This document shows positions 18,423-28,850 of a stretch of 64,000 nt of DNA, piece after piece; the first letter of the stretch is position 1, and each line of letters begins with the position of its first letter. The DNA is from Parasphingorhabdus flavimaris. Its GTDB lineage: Bacteria > Pseudomonadota > Alphaproteobacteria > Sphingomonadales > Sphingomonadaceae. The stretch lies in NCBI RefSeq assembly GCF_013371215.1, contig NZ_JABWMH010000003.1, positions 741,370 to 805,369 of the forward strand. The letters are read 5' to 3'. Made by a program: the position numbers and the translations under genes. The notes beneath the pieces are model-generated. The model was not told where the DNA came from. It saw only the letters and a list, made by a program, of their open reading frames with translations, and did no database searches.

Positions 18423-18941
18423 ATGTCTACCAAATATCTTATTCTACTGGCGGCATTGCCGCTTGCTCTGTCGGCTTGCAGCAAGTCTGAAGACGGTTCC
18501 GCCGTATCGATAGATTTCAGCGACGACGACAAATCCGAAGCCGAGAAGGTCAAAATCGGCGGCGACGGTGAGGACAGCAAATTCTCGATCAAGGCGGACG
18601 GCTTTTCAATGGAGGTCGATCTCCCGGACATCACTCTCGACAGCGATGATTTCGACATGAACGATGTCGATCTCTATCCCGGCAGCCAGGTCACCGGTTT
18701 CGATATCGAGGACAAGGACGGGCAGGGCGGCGAGGTCCGGATCAGCTTCAAATCGCCAGCCGGTGTCGAGAAACTGGCCGACTGGTACGAAAGCCGTTTG
18801 ACCGGCAATGATTTCAAGGTCGTACGCGATGGCACCAGCCTTTCGGGCGAAACCGCAGAGGGTGATCCATTCTCGCTCGACCTGACGGAATTGTCCGGGA
18901 CCGAGACCAAAGGCATATTGCTGTTTTCCGAACGCAAATAG
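18423..18941 (+). CDS. Small acidic lipoprotein
   Basis: From the ATG at 18423 the protein has 172 residues. It starts with a lipoprotein signal peptide ending in the lipobox LSAC (Cys19), so it should be lipid-anchored in the cell envelope. The mature part is rich in Asp, Glu and Lys, with FSDDDKSEAEKVKIGGDGEDSKFSIKADGFSMEVDLPDITLDSDDFDMNDVDLYPGS. A compact C-terminal domain resembles small periplasmic folds (VEKLADWYESRLTGNDFKVV). The frame opens at 18366, but that start crosses the upstream hairpin and precedes the signal peptide. Function is unknown. Confidence 0.8.
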   Translation: MSTKYLILLAALPLALSACSKSEDGSAVSIDFSDDDKSEAEKVKIGGDGEDSKFSIKADGFSMEVDLPDITLDSDDFDMNDVDLYPGSQVTGFDIEDKDGQGGEVRISFKSPAGVEKLADWYESRLTGNDFKVVRDGTSLSGETAEGDPFSLDLTELSGTETKGILLFSERK

Positions 18942-19053
18942 CGGCGGCGAAAATCTGTCGCTTTGCATGATTTTACCCGATTTGCCGGGGCCGTTCAGGC
19001 AAGAGCACAAGGAATATGCTATGATCACCTGAGTTAAAACAGGAGATATGGTC

Positions 19054-19740
19054 ATGGGGTACGGAAAAGTCTTTAGCAGAACATGCAGCGCCATCGCGCT
19101 TGCGACCACGCCGTTGGCGATGATGGCTTTCGCGGCGACCCCCGCCATGGCGCAGAGCACAGGCGTGAAAAGCCTGCTCGGCGACGCGTCCGACAATGCG
19201 CTCGACAAGCTGTCCGAACCCGGCGCATTCTACGCGGACAAGGCGGTGCGGATATTGCTGCCCGGCCCGCTCGCAAAGGCCACCAGCATATTGCGTTTCA
19301 CCAGCAAGGCGGGGCTGACCAAGGATATTACCAAGACACTCAATGACGCCGCCGGCAGGGCCGCTCTCGAAGCCAAGCCGGTGTTCCGCTCGGCTATCGA
19401 TGGCCTGACATTGCAGGATGGCGTCGGTATCGTGACCGGCGGCGAAGCGGCAGGCTCCGACTATTTGCGCCGCACATCGGGTGAAGAACTGGCGGTCAAG
19501 GTCCGGCCATTGGTGGAAAAGGCGCTCGGTGACCTCGGTGCCTATGACCAGGTCGAACGGCTCGGCTCTATTTCCTCGCTGGCCCGACTGGGCGGTGCAG
19601 ATTTTTCGCGTGATGGCCTGACCGACAGCGTCACCGATCAGGCGCTCGAAGGTATCTTCACCTATATCGGCAAGGAAGAAGCGAATTTCAGGAGGAACCC
19701 GCTCGACAAGGGCAAGAAACTCCTTAAGAATATATTCTGA
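19054..19740 (+). CDS. DUF4197 domain exported protein
   Basis: The best start is the ATG at 19054, eight bases after AGGAG; the ATG at 19048 is too close. The protein has 228 residues, with signal peptide MGYGKVFSRTCSAIALATTPLAMMAFAATPAMA. The rest matches the DUF4197 pattern: DNALDKLSEPGAFYADKAVRILLPGPL, DAAGRAALEAKPVFRSAIDGLTLQDGVGIVTGG, DYLRRTSGEELAVKVRPLVEKAL. This is a mostly helical periplasmic family of unknown role. A hairpin follows the stop by 22 bases. Confidence 0.85.
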   Translation: MGYGKVFSRTCSAIALATTPLAMMAFAATPAMAQSTGVKSLLGDASDNALDKLSEPGAFYADKAVRILLPGPLAKATSILRFTSKAGLTKDITKTLNDAAGRAALEAKPVFRSAIDGLTLQDGVGIVTGGEAAGSDYLRRTSGEELAVKVRPLVEKALGDLGAYDQVERLGSISSLARLGGADFSRDGLTDSVTDQALEGIFTYIGKEEANFRRNPLDKGKKLLKNIF

Positions 19741-19762
19741 TATTTCAATTAGATAGAATTTA

Positions 19763-19787
19763 CTCAGTTGCGTTTCATGCAACTGAG
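19763..19787 (+). terminator. Hairpin after the DUF4197 gene
   Basis: CTCAGTTGC and GCAACTGAG form a perfect 9-bp stem with a seven-base loop, 22 bases after the stop codon. The following bases are not a T run, so termination would be inefficient or rho-assisted; it may simply stabilise the mRNA end. Confidence 0.45.
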
Positions 19788-19803
19788 GTGACTCCATTCT
19801 CAA

Positions 19804-19831
19804 TTGAAACCTTTATCGGAAGCGACCATCT
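19804..19831 (+). promoter_or_regulatory. Sigma-32 (RpoH)-like promoter of the cuckoo-RNA locus
   Basis: TTGAAA (19804-19809), a 14-base spacer and GACCATCT (19824-19831) match the alphaproteobacterial heat-shock sigma pattern CTTGAA / CCATNT. It precedes a 24-codon ORF by 63 bases. Anti-Shine-Dalgarno RNAs of this class are known to be driven by RpoH sigma factors in Rhodobacter, so the pattern and position agree. Confidence 0.5.
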
Positions 19832-19893
19832 GGAGCCTGTAAGTTACGCAGGAAAAGAGATGTTTGACAGGCGTTTTAACAAGGAGAAAATCC

Positions 19894-19968
19894 ATGAGAA
19901 CGCTTTTCAATATTGTCGCCGCCCTGTCCGTTAGCAGCATGGTATTGCTGTCAACGATTCAGGTCTGA
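19894..19968 (+). CDS. 24-residue hydrophobic small ORF upstream of the cuckoo-like RNA
   Basis: ATG 19894 has an excellent ribosome site (AAGGAG, 19881-19886, eight bases before) and ends at TGA 19966-19968. It encodes 24 residues, MRTLFNIVAALSVSSMVLLST then IQV, a single hydrophobic segment that looks like a signal peptide with no mature part. It may be a real membrane micropeptide, a leader peptide, or what remains of an exported protein. In Rhodobacter and relatives a small protein gene of the DUF1127/CcaF1 type sits at the same place before CCUCCUCCC-motif RNAs; this one is shorter and not recognisably DUF1127. Confidence 0.5.
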   Translation: MRTLFNIVAALSVSSMVLLSTIQV

Positions 19969-19984
19969 GGCAAAGAGTTACAAT

Positions 19985-20077
19985 CCCGGCTGCCACCTCC
20001 TCCTCCCAATTGAGGCGCCGGGGTTGGTCCAAAGGTCCGGTTCTTCGACAATCTCCTCCCGATTGAAGGACCGGACC
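19985..20077 (+). ncRNA. Cuckoo-type anti-Shine-Dalgarno small RNA (two CUCCUCC hairpins)
   Basis: Two hairpins lie side by side, each exposing a CUCCUCCC loop. Hairpin 1 pairs CCCGGC (19985-19990) with GCCGGG (20017-20022) plus GCC/GGC inside, and its loop contains CCTCCTCCTCCC (19996-20007). Hairpin 2 pairs GGTCCGGTTCTTC (20034-20046) with GAAGGACCGGACC (20065-20077), 13 pairs with one G-U, and presents CTCCTCCC at 20053-20060. Paired CUCCUCCC loops define the cuckoo / CcsR family of alphaproteobacterial RNAs. The locus order (heat-shock-like promoter, small ORF, two hairpins) agrees. The 3' end and any processing site are not determined. Confidence 0.65.
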
Positions 20078-20580
20078 AGCGGACGACTGGCGCGACTATT
20101 TGCCTTCCCGCCGGCACCGTCCCAATCTTATCCACCACATCGGCAGTAGTTTTCCACCGTTAACTATGCCGCCTGTGGATAACTTCATATTTTCCATTAG
20201 GTCCGACTCGGGATCAAGAGTCATATATGGCTTATCGGAAGGCCACCGGACGAACCAGCGACCAGTCAGCAATGACCCGCAGGACAGCCCGGGAACCGGA
20301 AGATCGTCGAGATGACCAGATTGTTTTTTGCAAGAAAGATAAAATGATCTCACGGCGGATGATCGGAGAATAGCCGAAAAGGGAAGGCGCAAGCCGGAAC
20401 GGATCGACTGGACGAAGATCATCGGGTGACCGGACCCAATGCGGGTTGGAGACCGAAGCGAAGAAGCGCAAGCGGACACGTGGAAAACCACCAACCATTA
20501 ACGCCTTCGGACCGGAAGCCGGACGCCGAACAAGCGGCCGCTGGAATCGCAAGAGGACAGCAGCCCCAACAGAGGCGCAG
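20078..20580 (+). other. Gene-free region, possibly a long non-coding transcript
   Basis: About 500 bases hold no convincing protein gene. Frames here (for example 20426-20716 plus) code for low-complexity Pro/Arg-rich peptides without a ribosome site. The right half is purine-rich with repeated CCGGA/TCCGG-type words (GACCGGAAGCCGGACG and similar). It runs straight into a very strong terminator at 20581, which implies that a transcript ends there. I could not match it to tmRNA, RNase P RNA, 6S or SRP RNA. Confidence 0.35.
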
Positions 20581-20615
20581 CGGGAGCTTATCTTCGGATA
20601 AGCTCCCGTTTTTTT
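20581..20615 (+). terminator. Strong intrinsic terminator with UUCG tetraloop
   Basis: CGGGAGCTTATC and GATAAGCTCCCG form a perfect 12-bp stem closed by a TTCG tetraloop (20593-20596) and followed by seven T (20609-20615). No protein gene ends within 600 bases upstream on this strand, so it must terminate a non-coding transcript or one that starts at the cuckoo-RNA locus. Confidence 0.92.
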
Positions 20616-20777
20616 GTCCGGAGACGAGCGCGACGATGCTCGATATCAGCCACAATATTGCCCGGCGGCCAAACCTGTCCCAAGAAGCAGCTTTTCCGAT
20701 GATCCATTACTGCTAGTCTGGATCCAGCGACTCATGAAATATGAGCGGCATAACAGACAAGAACAGGACAGGATGAT

Positions 20778-21674
20778 ATGGACACCAGCAAACTCATGTT
20801 CCGCGACGACCTGATGAAGGGCGAACGGATACTCGTAACCGGCGGCGGCACTGGTCTCGGCAAGGAAATGGCCGAGGGCCTGCTCAAGCTTGGCGCAGAG
20901 GTTCATATTTGCGGCCGGCGCGGCGAAGTGTGCCAGGCGACGGCAGAGGAACTGGTCGAAAAACATGGCGGCAAGGTTGTCCCGCACCCGTGCGATATCC
21001 GCAGCGCGGAGATGATCAGCGAGATGAACGATATCATCTGGCAGCAGCACGGACCGCTGACGGGCCTGGTCAATAACGCCGCGGGCAATTTCATCTCCCG
21101 TACCGAAGATCTTTCAATCCGCGGATTTGACGCGATTGCCAATATCGTCTTTCGCGGCACATTCTACATGACCCACGATATCGGCAAGCGCTGGATCGAG
21201 GGCAAGACTCGCGGCAATATTGTCTCTATCCTGACCACATGGGTGTGGAATGGCAGCGCCTTTACCGTGCCCAGCGCGATGTCCAAGGCCGGGATCAATG
21301 TGATGACCCAGAGTCTTGCGGTCGAATGGGCGCGTTACAATATCCGTCTCAACGCGATCGCGCCGGGACTGTTCCCGACCGAGGGCATGTCGAGCCGCCT
21401 CAATCCCACCGGCAGCGACGAAGAGCGCCAGCGCAGCGGAGCGCCGATAGACCGGCCGGGTGAAATGCACGAGCTTGCCAATCTCGCTGCCTTCCTGCTT
21501 GGTCCCGGTGTGGAATATCTGACCGGCCAGACCATTGCGATAGACGGTGGCAGCTATCTTGCCGGCGGCGGCAATTTCTCGCAGCTGCTCGGCTGGGGAG
21601 ACGAAGAGTGGAGCGCTGCGAAAGACGCGATCCAGGGGCAGAACCAGAAGGACCGTGCAAAACGGACGGTCTGA
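20778..21674 (+). CDS. SDR of the 2,4-dienoyl-CoA reductase type
   Basis: The 298-residue protein has an SDR nucleotide site (VTGGGTGLGKEMAEGL) and NNAAGNF. It lacks the usual YxxxK tyrosine, reading VPSAMSKAGINVMTQSLAVEWARYNIRLNAIAPG. This is the hallmark of the DECR branch, which reduces 2,4-dienoyl-CoA with NADPH during breakdown of unsaturated fatty acids. C-terminal YLTGQTIAIDGGSYLAGGGNF also fits. The gene stands alone between non-coding regions and starts at an ATG with a weak AGGA site upstream. Confidence 0.88.
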   Translation: MDTSKLMFRDDLMKGERILVTGGGTGLGKEMAEGLLKLGAEVHICGRRGEVCQATAEELVEKHGGKVVPHPCDIRSAEMISEMNDIIWQQHGPLTGLVNNAAGNFISRTEDLSIRGFDAIANIVFRGTFYMTHDIGKRWIEGKTRGNIVSILTTWVWNGSAFTVPSAMSKAGINVMTQSLAVEWARYNIRLNAIAPGLFPTEGMSSRLNPTGSDEERQRSGAPIDRPGEMHELANLAAFLLGPGVEYLTGQTIAIDGGSYLAGGGNFSQLLGWGDEEWSAAKDAIQGQNQKDRAKRTV

Positions 21675-22071
21675 ATAGCGTCCGTCCCGCTGCAGTTTTC
21701 GCTGGTCATGGTTTGTTTTTCTTCGGGTCAGTGATCCCCGTCACAGTCAGCGTAAAAAGACTCGGTTAACAAAATCTTGCGGCACCGACCCCATCGGGAA
21801 GTTCATCCTTCTCGGTCCCGGTGCCGCACCAAGCCCATTTTGGGTATCCAGGGGAAGTCCGGCAGTTAATGCGACCCAGCTGCCGGGCTTCTTTGGTTTT
21901 GGCGCGCGTGCCAACCGTCGGCGATAACAGGTCTATTGATCGAATGGCTTCCTGACAGATGCTTCAATAATCGACATCCTCGATTGCTCTTAGGAAATTT
22001 ACTGATTTCGGCATTGTTTCTCCTCGGGCTAATCTTCTGTTCATCATGGGATGGTCCCGGAGGAGAGAAAG
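21675..22071. other. Non-coding region before katG with a possible small RNA
   Basis: About 400 bases lie between the SDR and katG. No gene is seen. A stem GCGGCACCG/CGGTGCCGC (about 21780-21830) and a second stem CCGGCAG/CTGCCGG followed by a T-rich tail (about 21861-21902) lie in tandem, which is the layout of a 130-base small RNA with its own terminator. I could not assign a family. The katG promoter must lie between 21910 and 22055; no clear OxyR site was identified. Confidence 0.35.
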
Positions 22072-24309
<2,238 letters not shown>

Positions 24310-24329
24310 GCTGACATAAAATGCTGGAA

Positions 24330-24367
24330 AGCCCGGTGGCCGCGTGAACCGCAGCCGCCGGGCTTTT
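24330..24367 (+). terminator. Intrinsic terminator of katG
   Basis: AGCCCGGTGGC (24330-24340) pairs with GCCGCCGGGCT (24354-24364) over 11 positions with one G-U, and is followed by TTTTCTTTT. It lies 20 bases after the katG stop. Confidence 0.88.
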
Positions 24368-24407
24368 CTTTTGCGGCTGGAATTGGGTGTCTCGGCTCGA
24401 TCCCGTT

Positions 24408-24465
24408 CGTCCTGAGCCTGTCGAAGGACGGGTGCGCGCCATCATGCTTCGACAGGCTCAGCACG
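24408..24465. repeat. REP-like inverted repeat of the sphingomonad type
   Basis: CGTCCTGAGCCTGTCGAAG (24408-24426) and CTTCGACAGGCTCAGCACG (24447-24465) are inverted copies differing at one base, 20 bases apart. This sequence is a well-known dispersed intergenic element in sphingomonads and related bacteria. When misread as protein it gives RPEPVEG and RQAQHD peptides. It lies between two converging genes. Confidence 0.8.
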
Positions 24466-24485
24466 ACCGGAGGGTTCCGTTCCCC

Positions 24486-25316
24486 CTATATCGCGGCCTG
24501 CGCGCTCATGATCTCTTGTCCGTCATTGCCGATGACGGCGAGCGCAATATTCTCGCCCTCCTGTTTGCCGACGAGATAGATCGCGGCATTGGCGAAGGCG
24601 GGCGCCTGTCCCCGGAAGGAAAAGCTTGAGAGCTGATATGCACCCAGTTCGCGTGCGGCCAGATTGAGCAACAATGTCGCCATCAGCGGTCCCTGCACGA
24701 CCAGCCCGGGATAGCCTTCTTCCTCCATCGCATAGGGTCGGTCATAATGGATGCGGTGGCTGTTGAAAGTCAGCGCCGAATAGCGGAACAGCATCGGCTC
24801 GGTCGGCACGATTTTCTGTTGCCAGTCCCAGTCCTGATGGTCCGGCGCTGCGCTGCTGGTCTGGCGTGTCGGTACCGGAGCTGCGGCCGGCTCCCGATAG
24901 ACGATATTCTGCCGTTCCCTAATCGCGACCATTTCGCCAACACGGGTTTCATGGTCGACCGCGACAAACACCAGATCGCCCGACTTGCCGGATTTCTCCT
25001 CTATGCTGGCGACGGTCGAAACGCGCGAAATTTCGTCGCCGAGCTGCAGCGGATGTTCGAACGAAACTTCGCTCGACGCCCACATCCGGCGGGGCAGGGG
25101 GATGGGTGGCAGGAAACCGCCTTTTGCCGGATGACCGTCCTCGGCGAGCTGCGCGGTCGGTGTATCGGGCAGGCCAAGACACCAGTGCAGCCCCTGCGGA
25201 ATGTCATCGGTGACCGGCCGGTCGATGGTCGCGCAAAAGCGGTGCAGCAGGCCCGGCGTTATCACGTCACGGCGCGTCTCGCTCTTGCCGATCCAGTCTG
25301 CCCAGTTGCTCATCAA
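24486..25316 (-). CDS. MaoC/FAS1-dehydratase-like acyl-CoA hydratase (mesaconyl-CoA hydratase family)
   Basis: The 276-residue protein is a double hot-dog hydratase. Its N-terminal half holds the degenerate repeat (GGFLPPIPLPRRMWASSEVSFEHPLQLGDEI). The C-terminal half carries the active-site region around RYSALTFNSHRIHYDRPYAMEEEGYPGLVVQGPL, where the Asn-His-x-x-x-Asp/His pattern of MaoC-type hydratases is visible. It adds water to an enoyl-CoA double bond. Its start overlaps the stop of the upstream acyl-CoA dehydrogenase by four bases, so the two act in sequence: dehydrogenation then hydration. The natural substrate is not known. Confidence 0.85.
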   Translation of the reverse strand: MMSNWADWIGKSETRRDVITPGLLHRFCATIDRPVTDDIPQGLHWCLGLPDTPTAQLAEDGHPAKGGFLPPIPLPRRMWASSEVSFEHPLQLGDEISRVSTVASIEEKSGKSGDLVFVAVDHETRVGEMVAIRERQNIVYREPAAAPVPTRQTSSAAPDHQDWDWQQKIVPTEPMLFRYSALTFNSHRIHYDRPYAMEEEGYPGLVVQGPLMATLLLNLAARELGAYQLSSFSFRGQAPAFANAAIYLVGKQEGENIALAVIGNDGQEIMSAQAAI

Positions 25317-26524
25317 TAGCTCCGGGGCAGGCCCAGCACATGTTCGGCGACATAGGAGAGGATCATATTGGTGCTGATCGGGGCGACCTGGTAGAGCCGG
25401 GTTTCGCGGAACTTGCGCTCGACATCATATTCCGCGGCAAAGCCGAAGCCGCCATGGGTCTGGACGCAGGCTTCTCCAGCGGCCCAGCTGGCGTCGGCGG
25501 CCAGCATCTTGGCCATATTGGCTTCCTCGCCGCAATTTTCGCCCGCCTCATATTTGCGCAGGCCCTCGTGGACCAGCAGCTCGGCAGCGCGCATCTGCGC
25601 ATAGGCGCGGGCGATCGGGAACTGGACCCCCTGGTTCTGGCCGATCGGCCGGTCGAACAGCACCCGCTCCTTGGCATAGGCGGTTGCCTTCTCGATGAAC
25701 CATTTGGCATCCCCGATACATTCCGCCGCGATCAGCAACCGCTCGGCATTCATGCCGGAGAGGATATAGCGAAAGCCATTGCCTTCCTCGCCGATCAGAT
25801 TGGCGGCGGGTACGCGCATATTGTCGAAGAACAATTCGGTGGTGCTGTGGTTCATCATCGTGTCGATCGGCCGGATGGTCAGCCCGTTGTCTCTGGCCGC
25901 ATTCATGTCGACGAGAAATACTGACAGACCGTCGGTGCGCTTGGCCACCTGGTCGCGCGGGGTGGTGCGGGCGAGCAGCAGCATCAGGTCGCTATGCTCG
26001 GCGCGGCTGGTCCACAACTTCTGTCCGTTGACGACATAATCATCGCCGTCCCGCTTCGCCACGGTCTTCAGCGCCAGCGTATCGGTGCCGCTGGTCGGTT
26101 CGGTCACGCCAAAGGCCTGCAGGCGCAATTCACCGGTTGCGATTTTCGGCAGATATTGTGCCTTTTGCGCGTCCGATCCATGGCGCAGCATCGTGCCCAT
26201 GATGTACATTTGCGCATGCACGGCGCCGCCGTTGCAACCCTGCGCCTGGATTTCCTCGAGGATCGCCGCTGCCGCCGAAATCGGCAATCCGGCGCCGCCG
26301 AATTCCTCAGGGATCAGGGCTGCCAGATAACCGGCCTCGCCGAGAGCGGCGACAAAGTCGCTCGGATATTCACGCGCCTTGTCACGCGCCCGCCAATATT
26401 CACCCGGGAATTTCTGGCATAGCTTGGCAACTTCCTCGCGGATGGGCGTGTAATCCTGGATCAATTCTGCATCTCCCAATATCCGTTTCATTGAAACGAT
26501 TGCGGCGGGAAGATCAACCGTCAA
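25313..26524 (-). CDS. Acyl-CoA dehydrogenase
   Basis: The 403-residue flavoprotein has the family motifs LQAFGVTEPTSGTDTLALKTVA (FAD/substrate), VNGQKLWTSRAEHSDLMLLL, RVLFDRPIGQNQGVQFPIA and QTHGGFGFAAEYDVERKFRETRLYQVAPISTNMILSYVAEHVLG. At the position of the catalytic glutamate motif it reads YQVAPISTNM, so the base is not in the standard YEGT form and may be supplied from another helix. The coupling to the MaoC-like hydratase by a 4-base overlap points to one degradation step pair. It is divergent from frmA. Confidence 0.9.
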   Translation of the reverse strand: MTVDLPAAIVSMKRILGDAELIQDYTPIREEVAKLCQKFPGEYWRARDKAREYPSDFVAALGEAGYLAALIPEEFGGAGLPISAAAAILEEIQAQGCNGGAVHAQMYIMGTMLRHGSDAQKAQYLPKIATGELRLQAFGVTEPTSGTDTLALKTVAKRDGDDYVVNGQKLWTSRAEHSDLMLLLARTTPRDQVAKRTDGLSVFLVDMNAARDNGLTIRPIDTMMNHSTTELFFDNMRVPAANLIGEEGNGFRYILSGMNAERLLIAAECIGDAKWFIEKATAYAKERVLFDRPIGQNQGVQFPIARAYAQMRAAELLVHEGLRKYEAGENCGEEANMAKMLAADASWAAGEACVQTHGGFGFAAEYDVERKFRETRLYQVAPISTNMILSYVAEHVLGLPRSY

Positions 26525-26656
26525 TCCGGTGCCTTGGTCAAATCAACGATTGTGGCGTATGGGTCGGGCCGTCTCAAATTGCAAAATGCGCCTTGCGGAC
26601 ACCGAACACTGTGACCTACAACAGCGAAAATCGCTTAACCGAGGAACCTCCCTAAT

Positions 26657-27766
26657 ATGAAAACACGCGCAGCCGTAGCATTTGAAGCCAAGAAGCCGCT
26701 CGAGATTGTCGAGCTTGACCTGGAAGGCCCCAAGGCGGGCGAAGTGCTGGTCGAGATCATGGCGACGGGCATCTGTCATACTGACGCCTATACGCTCGAT
26801 GGTCTGGACAGCGAGGGCAAGTTCCCGAGCGTACTGGGCCATGAAGGCGCAGGGATCGTGCGCGAAGTGGGGGCGGGCGTCACTTCGGTGGCTCCCGACG
26901 ATCATGTGATCCCGCTCTACACGCCGGAATGCCGCCAGTGCAAAAGCTGCCTGTCGGGCAAGACCAACCTGTGTACCGCGATCCGGTCGACCCAGGGACA
27001 GGGACTGATGCCCGACGGCACCAGCCGCATGTCCTACAAGGGCGAGGCGATCTATCATTATATGGGCTGCTCGACCTTTTCGAACTTCATCGTCGTGCCG
27101 GAAATTGCGGTTGCGAAAATCCGCACCGACGCGCCGTTCAACACCAGCTGTTACATTGGTTGTGGCGTCACCACCGGTGTTGGCGCGGTGACCAACACGG
27201 CGAAAGTGGAGCCCGGCTCCAATGTCATCGTCTTCGGTCTTGGCGGCATTGGTCTCAACGTGCTGCAGGGCGCGCGAATGGTCGGCGCGGACAAGATTAT
27301 CGGCGTCGACATCAATGATGACCGCGAGGAATGGGGCAAAAGATTCGGCATGACCCATTTCGTCAATCCGAAAAAGATCAAGGGTGACATCGTCGAGCAT
27401 CTGGTCGCGCTGACCGACGGCGGTGCGGACTATACGTTCGACTGCACCGGTAATACCGATGTGATGCGTCAGGCGCTCGAAGCCTGCCACCGCGGCTGGG
27501 GCGAAAGCATCATCATCGGCGTCGCCGAAGCCGGCAAGGAAATCTCCACCCGGCCATTCCAGCTGGTCACCGGACGCGTCTGGAAAGGCACGGCGTTCGG
27601 CGGCGCGCGCGGCCGGACCGATGTTCCGAAAATCGTCGACTGGTATGTCAATGGCAAGATCGAGATCGACCCGATGATTACCCACACATTGTCACTGGAA
27701 GAGATCAACAAGGGATTTGACCTGATGCATGCCGGCGAAAGCATCCGCAGCGTCGTAGTGTTCTGA
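26657..27766 (+). CDS. frmA: S-(hydroxymethyl)glutathione dehydrogenase (class III alcohol dehydrogenase)
   Basis: The 369-residue protein is a full-length class III alcohol dehydrogenase that oxidises S-hydroxymethylglutathione, formed from formaldehyde and glutathione, with NAD. It has the catalytic zinc ligands in [12 protein letters not shown] and [13 protein letters not shown] and the structural zinc cysteines in [17 protein letters not shown]. The substrate region reads [20 protein letters not shown], and the Rossmann motif is [25 protein letters not shown]. It shares one base with the start of fghA, so the two steps of formaldehyde detoxification are coupled. No FrmR-type regulator is adjacent. 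Confidence 0.96.
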   Translation: MKTRAAVAFEAKKPLEIVELDLEGPKAGEVLVEIMATGICHTDAYTLDGLDSEGKFPSVLGHEGAGIVREVGAGVTSVAPDDHVIPLYTPECRQCKSCLSGKTNLCTAIRSTQGQGLMPDGTSRMSYKGEAIYHYMGCSTFSNFIVVPEIAVAKIRTDAPFNTSCYIGCGVTTGVGAVTNTAKVEPGSNVIVFGLGGIGLNVLQGARMVGADKIIGVDINDDREEWGKRFGMTHFVNPKKIKGDIVEHLVALTDGGADYTFDCTGNTDVMRQALEACHRGWGESIIIGVAEAGKEISTRPFQLVTGRVWKGTAFGGARGRTDVPKIVDWYVNGKIEIDPMITHTLSLEEINKGFDLMHAGESIRSVVVF

Positions 27767-28593
27767 TGGAAAGCATTTCCTCAAGCAGAAGTTTTGCCGG
27801 CATTCAGGGTGCCTATTCCCATGCTTCCACCGTGACCGGGACCGACATGAGCTTTGCGGTCTATGTGCCCGATCATGAAGCAGGCGCGAAAATGCCGGTG
27901 CTCTGGTTTCTGTCCGGTCTGACCTGCACCCATGCCAATGTCATGGAAAAAGGCGAATATCGTCGGCTGGCGAGCGAACTGGGGCTGGTCGTGGTCGCGC
28001 CCGATACCTCGCCGCGCGGCGAAGGTGTCCCGGATGATTCCAGCTATGATCTCGGGCAGGGCGCCGGCTTTTACGTGGATGCCACCGAGGAGCCATGGGC
28101 CGACCATTTTCAGATGCGCAGCTATATCGAAGAGGAATTGCCAGCCCTGATCGCCGAACAATTTCCGGTCGACATGAGTCGGCAGGGCATATTCGGGCAC
28201 AGCATGGGCGGCCATGGCGCGTTGACCATGGCGCTACGCAATCCTGACCGCTTCAAGTCTGCTTCGGCCTTTGCGCCGATAGTCGCCCCGTCAGACTGTC
28301 CCTGGGGCAAGAAGGCGCTGGGCCGCTATCTTGGCGAAAACAAGGCAGTGTGGCGGGACTATGATGCCTGCGCGCTGATCGAGGATGGCGCGCGCTTTCC
28401 GGAGTTTCTCGTCGACCAGGGGGCGGCGGATAATTTCATGGAGGAGCAATTGAAGCCGCATCTTCTGGCCGAGATTTGCGAGAAGGCGTCAATTCCGCTG
28501 ACGCTGAACCTGCGTGACGGCTTTGACCATAGCTATTATTTCATCTCCACGTTCATGGACGACCATTTGCGCTGGCACGCCGCCCGGCTTTAA
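27766..28593 (+). CDS. fghA: S-formylglutathione hydrolase
   Basis: The 275-residue esterase-D family enzyme hydrolyses S-formylglutathione to formate and glutathione, completing the frmA reaction. It has LWFLSGLTCTHANVMEKGEYRR (oxyanion region), the nucleophile motif GHSMGGHGALTMAL, and the acid and base in DQGAADNFMEEQL and DGFDHSYYFISTFMDDH. The length is normal for the family (about 277). The ATG shares its first base with the frmA stop codon. Confidence 0.96.
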   Translation: MESISSSRSFAGIQGAYSHASTVTGTDMSFAVYVPDHEAGAKMPVLWFLSGLTCTHANVMEKGEYRRLASELGLVVVAPDTSPRGEGVPDDSSYDLGQGAGFYVDATEEPWADHFQMRSYIEEELPALIAEQFPVDMSRQGIFGHSMGGHGALTMALRNPDRFKSASAFAPIVAPSDCPWGKKALGRYLGENKAVWRDYDACALIEDGARFPEFLVDQGAADNFMEEQLKPHLLAEICEKASIPLTLNLRDGFDHSYYFISTFMDDHLRWHAARL

Positions 28594-28769
28594 CGGCCTG
28601 GCCCGTTTCAAACCACGCTGCTGCCATGCCGACCTCGGGCAAAAGCCGTATTTTACCAATGGCCGCTATATGTCCGGTCGATAAATGCACATGATTGCGC
28701 TTCTGCGGGTCTCACATCCGCAATTCCTTAAGTAATCTGCATTATCGCCGTAACTCTAGCGAGAGCCAA

Positions 28770-28807
28770 TCCGCCTCTGCATGATCTGTTCTACATGACG
28801 AGGCGGA
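28770..28807. promoter_or_regulatory. Inverted repeat in the leader of the GGDEF-EAL gene
   Basis: TCCGCCTC (28770-28777) and GAGGCGGA (28800-28807) are perfect inverted copies with a 22-base loop, 44 bases upstream of the start codon. The role is unknown; it may be an operator or an mRNA structure. It does not resemble a c-di-GMP riboswitch core. Confidence 0.3.
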
Positions 28808-28850
28808 ATCCGGTTGGCCGGCGTAGTCTGGAATATAAAGGCGGTGTTCG

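Noticed and set aside
19985..20615. tmRNA, RNase P RNA or SRP RNA
   Set aside because: No tag-peptide frame, no GAGGAAAGUCC core and no GGUCAGGUCCGGAAGGAAGC-type SRP loop.
20426..20716. 96-codon frame reading through the strong terminator
   Set aside because: Low-complexity product, no ribosome site, and it would be cut by the terminator at 20581.
28741..28850. c-di-GMP riboswitch before the GGDEF-EAL gene
   Set aside because: Only a simple inverted repeat is seen; the conserved riboswitch core is absent.
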